From Pseudonocardia alni (lineage in GTDB: Bacteria; Actinomycetota; Actinomycetes; Mycobacteriales; Pseudonocardiaceae), in NCBI RefSeq assembly GCF_002813375.1, contig NZ_PHUJ01000003.1, positions 4,526,001 through 4,590,000 on the forward strand: a DNA stretch of 64,000 bases. Direction: 5' to 3'. Below are positions 48,675 through 57,107 of this stretch, one piece after another. Positions within the stretch are counted from its first letter, which is position 1; each line of letters begins with the position of its first letter. Position numbers and translations under genes: made by a program. The notes under the pieces were generated by a model. That model saw only the letters and a program-made list of their open reading frames with translations, did no database searches and was not told the DNA's origin.

Positions 48675-50183
48675 TCAGACCGTCTCGGACTCCCGATCGC
48701 CCCGCTGGGCGCGGACCGCGCGGAGCACGACCGGGGCGACCAGCAGGATCGCGATCAGCGAGTACACGACGATCGCGAGCGGGGTGGAGACCAGCGTGGT
48801 GACGTCGCCGTCGGCGATCTGCAGGGCGCGGCGCAGCTGCAGCTCCGCGTCCGGGCCGAGGATGACGCCGATGATGGCCGGCAGCACCGGCAGCCCGAAC
48901 CGGCGCATCAGGAACCCGATGCCGCCGATCGCGAGCAGCACCAGCAGGTCGACCGGCTGGCCGGACACCGCGTAGGCGCCGACGCAGGCGAAGAACAGGA
49001 TGCCCGCGTAGAGGTACGGCCGCGGGATCCGCAGCAGCTTCGCCCAGGCCGGGGCCAGCGGAAGGTTCAGCACCAGCAGCATGACCAGGCCGATGAACAG
49101 GCTCGCGATGAGCGTCCAGACCAGGTCCGGCTCCTTCTGGAACAGCAGCGGGCCGGGCTGGATGCCGAACTGCTGGAACGCGGCGAGCATGACGGCGGCG
49201 ATCGCCGTCGTCGGCAGGCCGAGGGTCAGCATCGTCGCCAGCGTCCCCGCCGACGACGCGCTGGCCGCGGACTCCGGCCCGGCGACGCCCTCGATGGCGC
49301 CCTTCCCGAACTGCTCCGGGTGCTTCGAGAGCTTCCGCTCGGTCACGTACGCCATGAAGGTCGACATCTCGGCGCCGCCGGCCGGGATCGAACCGAAGCC
49401 GAACCCGATGAACGGGCCGCGCAGCCACGGCTTCCAGGTCCGCTTGAGGTCCTCGCGGCCCAGCCACGGACGGCCGACCGGGATGACCTCCTGCGTGCGT
49501 CGTCGCAGGTGGGCGGCCACCCACAGCGCCTCGCCGATCGCGAACAGCCCGACCGCGACGATGATGACGTCGATGCCGTCGGCCAGCTGCGGCACCCCGA
49601 AGGTGAGCCGCGGCTGCCCGGAGATCGGATCGAGCCCGACCAGGCCGATCGTGAGGCCCAGTGCGAGCGCGGCGAACCCGCGGACCCGCGAGGCGCCCAG
49701 CACGCCGCTGACGGCGACGAAGGCCAGGACCATGATCGCGAAGTAGTCCGGGGCGCCGATGTCGACGGCCACCGAGGCGATCAGCGGGGCGACCAGGACC
49801 AGCCCGGTCACGCCGACGATGCCGCCGATGAAGTGCCCGATCGCGGCGGTGGCGAGCGCCTGGGCGCCGCGCCCGGACTTCGCCATCGGGTTGCCCTCGA
49901 TGGCCGCCATCACCGAGGCGGACTCGCCGGGGGTGTTCAGCAGGATCGACGTCGTCGACCCGCCGAACATCGCCCCGAAGTAGATGCCGGCGAACATGAT
50001 GAACGCGCCGGTCGGGTCGAACGCGTAGGTCACCGGCAGCAGCAGTGCCACCGCCATCGCCGGGCCGATGCCCGGCAGCACACCGATCGCGGTGCCGAGC
50101 AGCACCCCGAACGCGGCGAACAGCAGGTTCTGCGGGGTCAGCGCGTGCGCGAACCCGTTCATGAGCAGGTCGAACGTGCCCAT
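48675..50183 (-). CDS. tctA: Tripartite tricarboxylate transporter, TctA permease
   Basis: The 502-residue, ~12-TM protein has GVLPGIGPAMAVALLLPVTY near residue 38, FGGSTTSILLNTPGESASV, GFGSIPAGGAEMSTFMAY and LGLPTTAIAAVMLAAF, the conserved TctA signatures. It is the large membrane subunit importing tri- or dicarboxylates with cations. It overlaps the tctB stop by one base and is the last gene of tctC-tctB-tctA. Confidence 0.93.
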   Translation of the reverse strand: MGTFDLLMNGFAHALTPQNLLFAAFGVLLGTAIGVLPGIGPAMAVALLLPVTYAFDPTGAFIMFAGIYFGAMFGGSTTSILLNTPGESASVMAAIEGNPMAKSGRGAQALATAAIGHFIGGIVGVTGLVLVAPLIASVAVDIGAPDYFAIMVLAFVAVSGVLGASRVRGFAALALGLTIGLVGLDPISGQPRLTFGVPQLADGIDVIIVAVGLFAIGEALWVAAHLRRRTQEVIPVGRPWLGREDLKRTWKPWLRGPFIGFGFGSIPAGGAEMSTFMAYVTERKLSKHPEQFGKGAIEGVAGPESAASASSAGTLATMLTLGLPTTAIAAVMLAAFQQFGIQPGPLLFQKEPDLVWTLIASLFIGLVMLLVLNLPLAPAWAKLLRIPRPYLYAGILFFACVGAYAVSGQPVDLLVLLAIGGIGFLMRRFGLPVLPAIIGVILGPDAELQLRRALQIADGDVTTLVSTPLAIVVYSLIAILLVAPVVLRAVRAQRGDRESETV

Positions 50184-50716
50184 CAGCCGAACACCCCCAT
50201 CAGCGGGCCGCCCGGCAGGTCGACGCCGAGCACGGCGTCGAACAGCACCCAGGTCAGCAGCGAGACCGCGGCGGCGATGCCGAGGTCGCGGAGCACCGCG
50301 CGCGAGCCGAGCGCGTAGGTGGCGCCGGCGAACAGGACGGTCCCGGCGATCGGCCAGCCGGCGAGCGGGATGAGTGCCGCCGTCGCGACGATCACCCCGG
50401 CCAGCATCCCGACCGTGCGCAGGTCCATCGGCACGTCGAGGTCGACGTCCTCGCCGCCCTCGGCCTCGCCGCGGCCGCCGCGCAGGACGTCGACGGTCAG
50501 CAACGCCGCCAGCACCAGCAGCGCCGCGCCGAGCACCAACGCGACGGTGCGCGGTCCGAGCGGGTCGGACGCGCTGCCGCCGCCGCCCTCGGCGAGGGTG
50601 TCGCCGAGCACCAGCAGGCCGGTGAGGGCCAGCAGCACCGACACACCCAGCTCCGAGTGCTCCGTCCACCAGGAGCGAGCGGTCCCGGTGTCCCCGGTGT
50701 CCCCGATGGTCGTCAC
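50183..50716 (-). CDS. tctB: Tripartite tricarboxylate transporter, TctB subunit
   Basis: The 177-residue protein has four hydrophobic segments, an Asp/Glu-rich cytoplasmic loop (GGEDVDLDVPMD) and the conserved end LLTWVLFDAVLGVDLPGGPL. TctB is the small membrane subunit. GTG at 50716 overlaps the tctC stop by 4 nt. Confidence 0.88.
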   Translation of the reverse strand: MTTIGDTGDTGTARSWWTEHSELGVSVLLALTGLLVLGDTLAEGGGGSASDPLGPRTVALVLGAALLVLAALLTVDVLRGGRGEAEGGEDVDLDVPMDLRTVGMLAGVIVATAALIPLAGWPIAGTVLFAGATYALGSRAVLRDLGIAAAVSLLTWVLFDAVLGVDLPGGPLMGVFG

Positions 50717-51774
50717 GTCAGCCCCAGCCCGGTCAGTACCCGCTCGACGCGGGCGTCCTCGTCGGCCAGGAACCGGCCGAACTCCGGCCCCGGCAGGTAC
50801 GCGTCCTGCCAGCCGTTGCGTGCCAGCACCTCGCGCCACTCCGGCGTCGTGTGCAGCTCGGCGTAGGCGCGCTCCAGCTCGGCGATGCCCTCGGGGTCCA
50901 GCCCCGGCGGCGCGACGACACCGCGCCAGTTGGTGAACTCGACGTCGATGCCGGACTCGCGCAGCGTCGGCGCGTCGAGGCCGGGGATCCGCTCGCCCGC
51001 GGTCACCGCGAGCACCCGCAGGTCGCCCGAGGCGATCTGGTCGGCGAACTCGCCGAGCCCGGACACCCCGAACGCGACCTTGCCGCCGAGGACGGCGGCG
51101 AGCAGCTCGCCGCCGCCGTCGTAGGAGATGTAGTTGACCGTGCGCGGGTCCACGCCGGCGCCCTCGGCCATCAGCATCGGGGCCAGATGGTCCGGGCCGC
51201 CGGGGGAGGAGCCGCCGCCGACCGGGGTCTTCCCGGGGGCCGCCCGCCAGGCGGCCAGCAGGTCGCCGAGGTTCCGGTAGGGCGAGTCACCGGGGACGAC
51301 GACGATCTCGGTCTCCTCGGTGAGCCGCGCGATCGGTGTGGTCTGCTCGAGCGTGGCCGGCGAGTCGTTGGAGTACACGCTCCCGACCACGCCCAGGCCC
51401 ATGCTCATCACCAGCCGGTCGTCGCCGGCCTCGTTGACGGTCCGGCCGAGCCCGACCGTGCCGCCCGCACCGGGCAGGTTGAAGACCTCGACCGACCCGG
51501 TCAGCCCGGCGTCCTCCATGGCCTTGGCCGCGCTGCGGGCGGTGACGTCGTAGCCGCCGCCGGGGGCGTTCGGGACCAGCATCCGCAGCCCGCGGAGCTG
51601 GGTGCCGTCGCCGCCGCCCCCGATCGCGCCCACCGCGGGCGGGACGAGGAGCAGGGCGGCCAGCACGGCCACCACCGTGCCGAGGAGAGGTCCGACCCGG
51701 GGCCGCGGCACGGGCGGCGTGGGGGCGTCCGGCGGGGGCCGGTCCTGCATTCGTGGAGGAGCCGTCTGAGGCAT
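50713..51774 (-). CDS. tctC: Tripartite tricarboxylate transporter, TctC substrate-binding protein
   Basis: The 353-residue protein has an N-terminal membrane/signal segment (about 28-50), then LRMLVPNAPGGGYDVTARSAAK, NLPGAGGTVGLG and DHLAPMLMAEGAGVD, typical of the Bug/TctC family binding proteins that capture citrate or other carboxylates outside the cell. A 2-kb upstream paralogue shares most of its motifs. It heads the tctCBA operon. Confidence 0.9.
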   Translation of the reverse strand: MPQTAPPRMQDRPPPDAPTPPVPRPRVGPLLGTVVAVLAALLLVPPAVGAIGGGGDGTQLRGLRMLVPNAPGGGYDVTARSAAKAMEDAGLTGSVEVFNLPGAGGTVGLGRTVNEAGDDRLVMSMGLGVVGSVYSNDSPATLEQTTPIARLTEETEIVVVPGDSPYRNLGDLLAAWRAAPGKTPVGGGSSPGGPDHLAPMLMAEGAGVDPRTVNYISYDGGGELLAAVLGGKVAFGVSGLGEFADQIASGDLRVLAVTAGERIPGLDAPTLRESGIDVEFTNWRGVVAPPGLDPEGIAELERAYAELHTTPEWREVLARNGWQDAYLPGPEFGRFLADEDARVERVLTGLGLT

Positions 51775-51840
51775 CTGCGTCCGATCTCACCGTTGCGAAG
51801 CGAACGCGTTGCAGTGTGCGGAGTCACCCGTCCGATGTCT

Positions 51841-51876
51841 CCGTAACGGCCACAACGGTCGTTGTGGTCGTTGCGG
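51841..51876. promoter_or_regulatory. 36-bp imperfect palindrome upstream of tctCBA
   Basis: CCACAACG (51850-51857) and CGTTGTGG (51860-51867) are perfect 8-bp arms; pairing continues outward with CCGTAACG (51841-51848) and CGTTGCGG (51869-51876), leaving two mismatches in 18 pairs. Further CGTTGC copies occur at 51791 and 51807. It lies between the second tctC stop and the tctCBA start and could be the response-regulator operator or a terminator. Confidence 0.6.
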
Positions 51877-51899
51877 TCACCGCGGACCGGGTGCGCGGG

Positions 51900-52940
51900 T
51901 CAGCGTGCCCGCAGCCCCAGCTCGCCCAGGACGTGCTCCACCCGCTCGTTCTCGGCGGCGGTGAACCGGGCGAAGTCCGCGCCCGGGAGCCAGGCGTCGC
52001 GCCACCCGTTCGCGGCCAGCACCTGCCGCCACTCGGCTGTGTCGCGCATCGCGGAGACGGCGTCGGCCAGCGCGGCGCGGTCGGCGTCGGGCAGCCCGGG
52101 CGGCGCGACCAGCCCGCGCCAGTTGCTGAACTCGACGTCCACCCCCGACTCGCGCAGCGTCGGCACGTCGAGGCCGGGCACCCGCTCGCCCGCGGTCACC
52201 GCGAGCACCCGCAGGTCACCGGACCCGATCTGGTCGGCGAACTCGCCCACCCCCGACACCGCGAAACCCACCTCGCCGCGCAGCACCGCGGCGAGCAGCG
52301 GACCCCCGCCCTCGTAGGACACGTAGCGGACCCGGGCGGGCGCGATGCCGGTGCCCTCGGCGAGCAGCATCGTGGCGAGGTGGTCCGGCCCACCGACGCT
52401 CGAGCCGCCGCCGGCGGTGAGCCCGCCGGGGGCGGCGCGCCAGGCGTCGAGCAGCGCGCGGACGTCGCGGTAGGGCGAGTCCGCGGGCACGACGACGATC
52501 TCCGACTCCTCGACCAGCCGCGCGACCGGAGTGGTGCCGGCGAGCGAGAGCGGGGTGTCACGGGAGGCGGTCGCCCCGACGATCCCGAGCCCCATGCTCA
52601 TCAGCAGCCTGCCGTTGCCCGCCTCGCCCTCGACCCGGCCGAGCCCGGCGATCCCGCCGGCCCCGGACAGGTTGAACACCTCGACCGGGCCGGCGATCCC
52701 GGTGTCGGACAGCACCTTGGCCGCGCTGCGGGCGGTGACGTCGTAGCCGCCGCCGGGTGGGTTGGGGACCAGGATGCGCAGGTCGGACAGCGGCCGCGGC
52801 TCGTCGGTCAGCACGATCGGGACGACGACCGCGGCGAGGGCCAGCACGAGCACCACGACCAGCGAGACGACCGGACCCCGGCGGGCGCGGCGGGCGATCG
52901 GTGCCCCGCCGGGCCGCGTCGCCGTCCCCGCCATGCCCAC
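51900..52940 (-). CDS. Second TctC-type substrate-binding protein
   Basis: The 346-residue paralogue of the tctC product has LRILVPNPPGGGYDVTARSA, NLSGAGGIAGLG and SSVGGPDHLATMLLAEGTGI, and an N-terminal membrane segment (about 23-45). It has no permease of its own and lies between the two-component system and tctCBA. It may be an extracellular sensor partner of the kinase or an alternative receptor for the same transporter. Confidence 0.88.
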   Translation of the reverse strand: MGMAGTATRPGGAPIARRARRGPVVSLVVVLVLALAAVVVPIVLTDEPRPLSDLRILVPNPPGGGYDVTARSAAKVLSDTGIAGPVEVFNLSGAGGIAGLGRVEGEAGNGRLLMSMGLGIVGATASRDTPLSLAGTTPVARLVEESEIVVVPADSPYRDVRALLDAWRAAPGGLTAGGGSSVGGPDHLATMLLAEGTGIAPARVRYVSYEGGGPLLAAVLRGEVGFAVSGVGEFADQIGSGDLRVLAVTAGERVPGLDVPTLRESGVDVEFSNWRGLVAPPGLPDADRAALADAVSAMRDTAEWRQVLAANGWRDAWLPGADFARFTAAENERVEHVLGELGLRAR

Positions 52941-53078
52941 CCGCCCGTCGCCGTGCCGCCGCCGGTGAGTCTGCGCGTCCGCGGCCGGGCCGGTCCACCC
53001 CGGGTGGGCCGCGCGACGCGTCGTGGCCCCACCGCCTCGCGTGGCCGCTGCCGTCGTCGCACGTCCTACGCTGGGCGC

Positions 53079-54707
53079 ATGCGACGGCGCGCCGGGGGGA
53101 CGGGTGGGCCGCTGGCCCGCCAGTTCCTCGTCTGGCAGCTGGTGGTCGTGGTCGTACTGCTCGGCGCGGTCGCGGCGCTGGCCGCCGTGCAGTCCTCGGA
53201 GTCGTTCCGCGAGACCCAGGGACGCCGGATGCTGTCGGTCGCCGAGGACGTCGCGTCCGTACCGACCGTGCGCGAGGCGTTGCAGACCCGCCGCTACGAC
53301 CTGCTGCCCTCGTTCGCCCGCAGCGCGGAGAACCTGTCCGGGGCCGACGAGATCGAGATCGTCGACGCCGGGCTGGTCGTGCGCACCTCACCGGACCCGT
53401 CCCGGGTCCGGCAGCGCTTCGACCCCGGCGCCAGCACCGCGCCGCAGGGCCGGGCCTGGGTCGGCAACCCCGACGGGCGCACCGTCGTCGCCCAGGTGCC
53501 GGTGATCGACGACCGCGGCGCCGTCGCCGGACTGGTGTCGGCCGGGATCCGCGCCCCGTCGCCGTGGGAGTCCCTCGCCGGAGCCCGCGCGGAGACCGGC
53601 GCGCTGCTGGGGCTGGCCCTGGTCGTCGGCCTCCTCGGGTCGCTGCTGCTCGCCCGGCGGGTCCGCCGCCAGACCCTCGGCCTGGAGCCCGACGAGATCG
53701 TCGAGCTGGTGCAGCGCCGCGAGGCGATGCTGCTCGGTATCAAGGAGGGCGTGGTCGGGCTCGACACCGCCGACCGGATCACCCTGCTCAACCCGGTCGC
53801 CCGCGAGCTCCTGGAGCTGCCCGGCGCCCGCGAGGGCGACGCCGTCGCCGACCTCGGCCTCGACGACCGGCTCCGCGAGGTCCTCACCGGTGCCGCCGAC
53901 GGCGAGGACCAGCTCGTGCTGCGCGACACCCGGGCCCTGGTGCTCAACCGCCGCCCGATCCGCGTCGACGGCCGCGACGTGGGCGCCGTGGTCACCCTGC
54001 GGGACCGCACCGAGCTCACCACCCTGCAGCACCGGCTCGACGCCTCGCACACCGTCACCGACACCCTGCGCGCCCAGGCCCACGAGTTCTCCAACCGGCT
54101 GCACACCATCGCCGGGCTCACCGAGCTCGGCGAGCACGACGAGGTCCGCCGGTTCGTCGCCGGGATCGTCGCCGCCTCGGAGGGATGGCGCCGCGAGGTC
54201 ACCGCCAGCGTCGGAGACCCGGCGACGGCCGCGCTGCTCGTCGCGAAGAACAGCCAGGCCGCCGAGCGCGGCGTCGAGCTGGCCCTGGACCCGGAGTCCC
54301 GGCTCGACCCGACCGATCCCGACCACGACCCTGACCTGTCCGCCGACCTCGTGACCGTGCTCGGCAACCTGATCGACAACGCGATCGACGCGACCGCCGG
54401 GCGGGACGGCCCGCGCCGGATCGAGATCGGGCTCGCCGGCGGCGGCGACACCGACGGCGACGAGGTCTGGGTCGAGGTGCGCGACTCCGGCCCCGGGATC
54501 GCCTCCGAGCTGGCCGAGGAGGTGTTCCGGGCCGGCTACTCGACCAAGGCCGCCGAGATCGGCGGCCGCGGGCTCGGCCTGGCCCTGGCCCGGCAGGCGT
54601 GTCTGCGCCGGGGTGGCACCATCGCGGTGCGGCCGGCGCCGGCGGGCCGGGTCGGTGCGGTGTTCGAGGCGGTGCTGCCGGTGGCGCCGACGGGGGTGCG
54701 GGTGTGA
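53079..54707 (+). CDS. CitA/DcuS-type sensor histidine kinase
   Basis: The 542-residue kinase has TM helices at about 16-37 and 174-192 around an extracellular PAS-like domain, a cytoplasmic PAS, an H-box with His335 in RAQAHEFSNRLHTIAGL (typical of the CitA/DpiB group) and an ATPase domain with NLIDNAIDAT, DSGPGIASELAEEVF and GGRGLGLALARQ. It should sense extracellular di/tricarboxylate and phosphorylate the downstream regulator. It is divergent from the second tctC gene. Confidence 0.92.
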   Translation: MRRRAGGTGGPLARQFLVWQLVVVVVLLGAVAALAAVQSSESFRETQGRRMLSVAEDVASVPTVREALQTRRYDLLPSFARSAENLSGADEIEIVDAGLVVRTSPDPSRVRQRFDPGASTAPQGRAWVGNPDGRTVVAQVPVIDDRGAVAGLVSAGIRAPSPWESLAGARAETGALLGLALVVGLLGSLLLARRVRRQTLGLEPDEIVELVQRREAMLLGIKEGVVGLDTADRITLLNPVARELLELPGAREGDAVADLGLDDRLREVLTGAADGEDQLVLRDTRALVLNRRPIRVDGRDVGAVVTLRDRTELTTLQHRLDASHTVTDTLRAQAHEFSNRLHTIAGLTELGEHDEVRRFVAGIVAASEGWRREVTASVGDPATAALLVAKNSQAAERGVELALDPESRLDPTDPDHDPDLSADLVTVLGNLIDNAIDATAGRDGPRRIEIGLAGGGDTDGDEVWVEVRDSGPGIASELAEEVFRAGYSTKAAEIGGRGLGLALARQACLRRGGTIAVRPAPAGRVGAVFEAVLPVAPTGVRV

Positions 54708-55402
54708 GGGTCCTGGTCGTCGACGACGACTTCATGGTCGCGAAGGTCCACTCCGGCTACGTGGAGCGGATCGAGGGCTGCACCGTGGTCGGCGTCGCGC
54801 ACAACGGCGCCGACGCCCTCGACGCCGCCGCCCGGCTCCGTCCGGAGCTGGTGCTGCTCGACGTCTACCTCCCCGACATGTCCGGCCTGGAGGTGCTGAC
54901 GCGGCTGCGCACCGGGGCCGCCGACGACCCGTTCGTGCTGGTCGTGACCGCCGCCGACGACTCCGACACGGTCGCCGCCGCCCTGCACGGCGGTGCGCTG
55001 CACTATCTCGTCAAGCCGTTCGACTCCGCCGCGCTCGCCGCCCAGGTGCACCGCGCGACGCGGATCCGGCGCGACCTGGACCGGGTCCGCGACCAGTCCG
55101 ACATCGACCGGCTCTTCGGCGGCACCGGTGCCGCCCCGGCCCGCACCCCCGGCGGCCCCGAACGGATGCCGAAGGGGCTGACCACCCCGACCGCGGAACT
55201 CGTCGCGGGCACCCTGCGCGCGCACTCGGGGACCGACGCGGAGGCGGACCTGTCGGCGACCGAGTGCGCCGAGGCCACCCGGCTGTCCCGGGTCAGCGCA
55301 CGCCGCTACCTGGAGCACTTCGTGTCGACCGGGCAGGTCACCGTACGGCTGCGCTACGGCGGCACCGGCCGCCCGGAGCGCCGCTACCGCTGGGTCGGCT
55401 GA
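54704..55402 (+). CDS. CitB/DcuR-type response regulator
   Basis: The 232-residue regulator has a receiver domain (VRVLVVDDDFMVAKVHSGYV; phospho-acceptor Asp53 in LLDVYLPDMSG; Lys in LHYLVKPF) and a C-terminal HTH with ECAEATRLSRVSARRYLEHF. GTG at 54704 overlaps the kinase stop by 4 nt. The expected targets are tctCBA and the extra tctC. Its 3' end overlaps the convergent hydrolase gene by 19 bp. Confidence 0.92.
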   Translation: MRVLVVDDDFMVAKVHSGYVERIEGCTVVGVAHNGADALDAAARLRPELVLLDVYLPDMSGLEVLTRLRTGAADDPFVLVVTAADDSDTVAAALHGGALHYLVKPFDSAALAAQVHRATRIRRDLDRVRDQSDIDRLFGGTGAAPARTPGGPERMPKGLTTPTAELVAGTLRAHSGTDAEADLSATECAEATRLSRVSARRYLEHFVSTGQVTVRLRYGGTGRPERRYRWVG

Positions 55403-56376
55403 CCGGCCTCCCGCAGCCCCTCCGCCCGCGGCGCCACCGGCTCGGCCTCCGCCTGCGGTGCCACCGGGTCGGCCCCCGCCTGCGGTGCCACTGGGCCGGC
55501 CTCCGCCTCCTCGGCCTCGGCCGCGTGCTCCAGCAGCACCGCCGCGATCGGCTCGCACAGCAGGTCCGGCAGGGCGTGCCCCATCCCATCCACCGTGACG
55601 AGCTGCGCGGCCGCCCCGATCCGCGCCGCCAGGTGGTCGGCGTGCGGCGGCGGGTGCACCGGGTCCTCCGGCGCCTCGACGACGAGCGTCGGCACCGTGA
55701 CCGAGCCCAGCTCGGCGCCGCGGTCCAGCCCGTCGGGATCGGCCTGGGCGTGCGCGGTGCACGGCTCGACCCGCCCGGTGTGGTCCATGATCCGCCGCTC
55801 CCGCGCGGCGAACTCCGCGGTGTCGAACGGCAGCACCCCGCCGGAGACGCGTCGCCAGTACTCGACCCGCCAGGCCAGCTCGCCGGCCTCGTCGCGCGGG
55901 TCGCCCAGCTCCTGCCACATCCGCTGCACGTCCCGGGTCGGGCCGGGCAGGTCGGCGTCGCCGGTGTCGAGCGCCGCGGTGCACAGCAGCGTCGCGCTGA
56001 CCATGCGGTGCGGCGCGTCGAGCGCGAGCAGCTGGACCAGCGTCCCGCCCAGCGACATCCCGACCAGGTGCGCCCGGTCGATCCCGCAGCCGTCGAGCAC
56101 CGCGAGTGCGTCGGTCGCCAGGTCGGCGACGGCGTAGGGCCGGTCCTCGAACGCGTGGGTCGAGCGGCCGGTGTCGCGATGGTCGTAGCGGACCACCCGG
56201 TGCCGCTCGCGCAGCCCCTCGACCAGCGCGTCCGGCCAGCCGTACCCGGCCGAGCCCGCCCCGTTCACCAGCAGCACCGGCGCCGCCGGCGTCGGCCGGT
56301 GTGCGGGCAGGTCCTGCACCCAGAGGGTCACGCCCGGCTCGGTCTCGACCTCGCGTACGGTGCCGGCGATCTCCAC
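55384..56376 (-). CDS. Alpha/beta hydrolase with C-terminal tandem repeats
   Basis: The 330-residue protein has NGAGSAGYGW (oxyanion), YDHRDTGRST, the Ser nucleophile in VGMSLGGTLV and His in GMGHALPDLL. The catalytic fold ends near residue 288. After it come three 9-residue repeats of the type xAxPVAPQA, encoded by 27-bp tandem repeats at 55421-55501. The enzyme resembles esterases and DoxH/DhaA-like hydrolases; its substrate is unknown. Confidence 0.85.
   Translation of the reverse strand: MEIAGTVREVETEPGVTLWVQDLPAHRPTPAAPVLLVNGAGSAGYGWPDALVEGLRERHRVVRYDHRDTGRSTHAFEDRPYAVADLATDALAVLDGCGIDRAHLVGMSLGGTLVQLLALDAPHRMVSATLLCTAALDTGDADLPGPTRDVQRMWQELGDPRDEAGELAWRVEYWRRVSGGVLPFDTAEFAARERRIMDHTGRVEPCTAHAQADPDGLDRGAELGSVTVPTLVVEAPEDPVHPPPHADHLAARIGAAAQLVTVDGMGHALPDLLCEPIAAVLLEHAAEAEEAEAGPVAPQAGADPVAPQAEAEPVAPRAEGLREAGQPTQR
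55421..55501. repeat. Three 27-bp tandem repeats inside the hydrolase gene
   Basis: Units at 55421-55447, 55448-55474 and 55475-55501 differ at a few positions. Each encodes nine residues ending in PVAPQ or PVAPR. The repeat keeps the frame, so copy-number change would alter only tail length. Confidence 0.75.
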
Positions 56377-56459
56377 ATGCGCAGGCTGCCAGACCGGTGA
56401 CGACCCGCCTCCGCCGACCGGGTGGGGGATTGGTCCGGTGTGCGTAGAGAATGCCGGTC

Positions 56460-57107
56460 ATGGGTTTCTGGGAGTATCTCTCCACGAACTGGGGCGAGGT
56501 GCTCGGTCACACCCTCGAGCACGCCGCGCTCGTCGTGGTGGGGCTGGCACTCGCGGTGGTGGTGGGTGTGCCGCTCGCCGTCGCCACCTACCGGACCGAC
56601 CTCGGCCGGGCGGCCGCCGTCAACGGGTCGTCGCTGATCATGACGGTGCCGTCCTACGCGCTGTTCGGGCTGCTGATCCCGCTGCTCGGGCTCGGGTGGG
56701 GGCCCGCGGTCGTCGCGCTGATGCTCTACGGCCTGCTGCCGGTGGTCCGCAACGCGATCGTCGGGCTCCGCGCGGTCGACCCGGCGGTCACCGAGTCCGC
56801 TCGCGGCGTCGGGATGGACCGCACCCGGCTGCTGCTGGGCATCGAGCTGCCGCTGGCCTGGCCGGTGGTGCTCGCCGGGGTCCGGGTCGCCGCGCAGCTG
56901 CTGCTGGGCATCGCCGCGATCTCCGCGGCCGTCAACGGGCCGGGGCTGGGCAACCTGATCCTCTCCGGCCTGTCCAGCGCGGGCACCCCGTTCGCGATCT
57001 ACCTGACCGTGCAGGGCATCGCCGGGATCGTCGTGCTGGCGGTCCTGTTCGACGCCGCGATCGCCCTGCTCACCCGCCTGACCACCTCGAGGGGGATCCG
57101 TGCCTGA
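56460..57107 (+). CDS. Osmoprotectant ABC transporter permease (OpuCB-like)
   Basis: The 215-residue (218 from the ATG at 56451) membrane protein has about six helices, with VNGSSLIMTVPSYALFGLL and the EAA-like loop SARGVGMDRTRLLLGIELPLAWPVVLAGV. It pairs with a second permease (58245-59039) to form the OpuC pore for glycine betaine, choline or carnitine. It overlaps the ATPase gene by 8 nt. The choice between the two ATGs is uncertain. Confidence 0.9.
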   Translation: MGFWEYLSTNWGEVLGHTLEHAALVVVGLALAVVVGVPLAVATYRTDLGRAAAVNGSSLIMTVPSYALFGLLIPLLGLGWGPAVVALMLYGLLPVVRNAIVGLRAVDPAVTESARGVGMDRTRLLLGIELPLAWPVVLAGVRVAAQLLLGIAAISAAVNGPGLGNLILSGLSSAGTPFAIYLTVQGIAGIVVLAVLFDAAIALLTRLTTSRGIRA

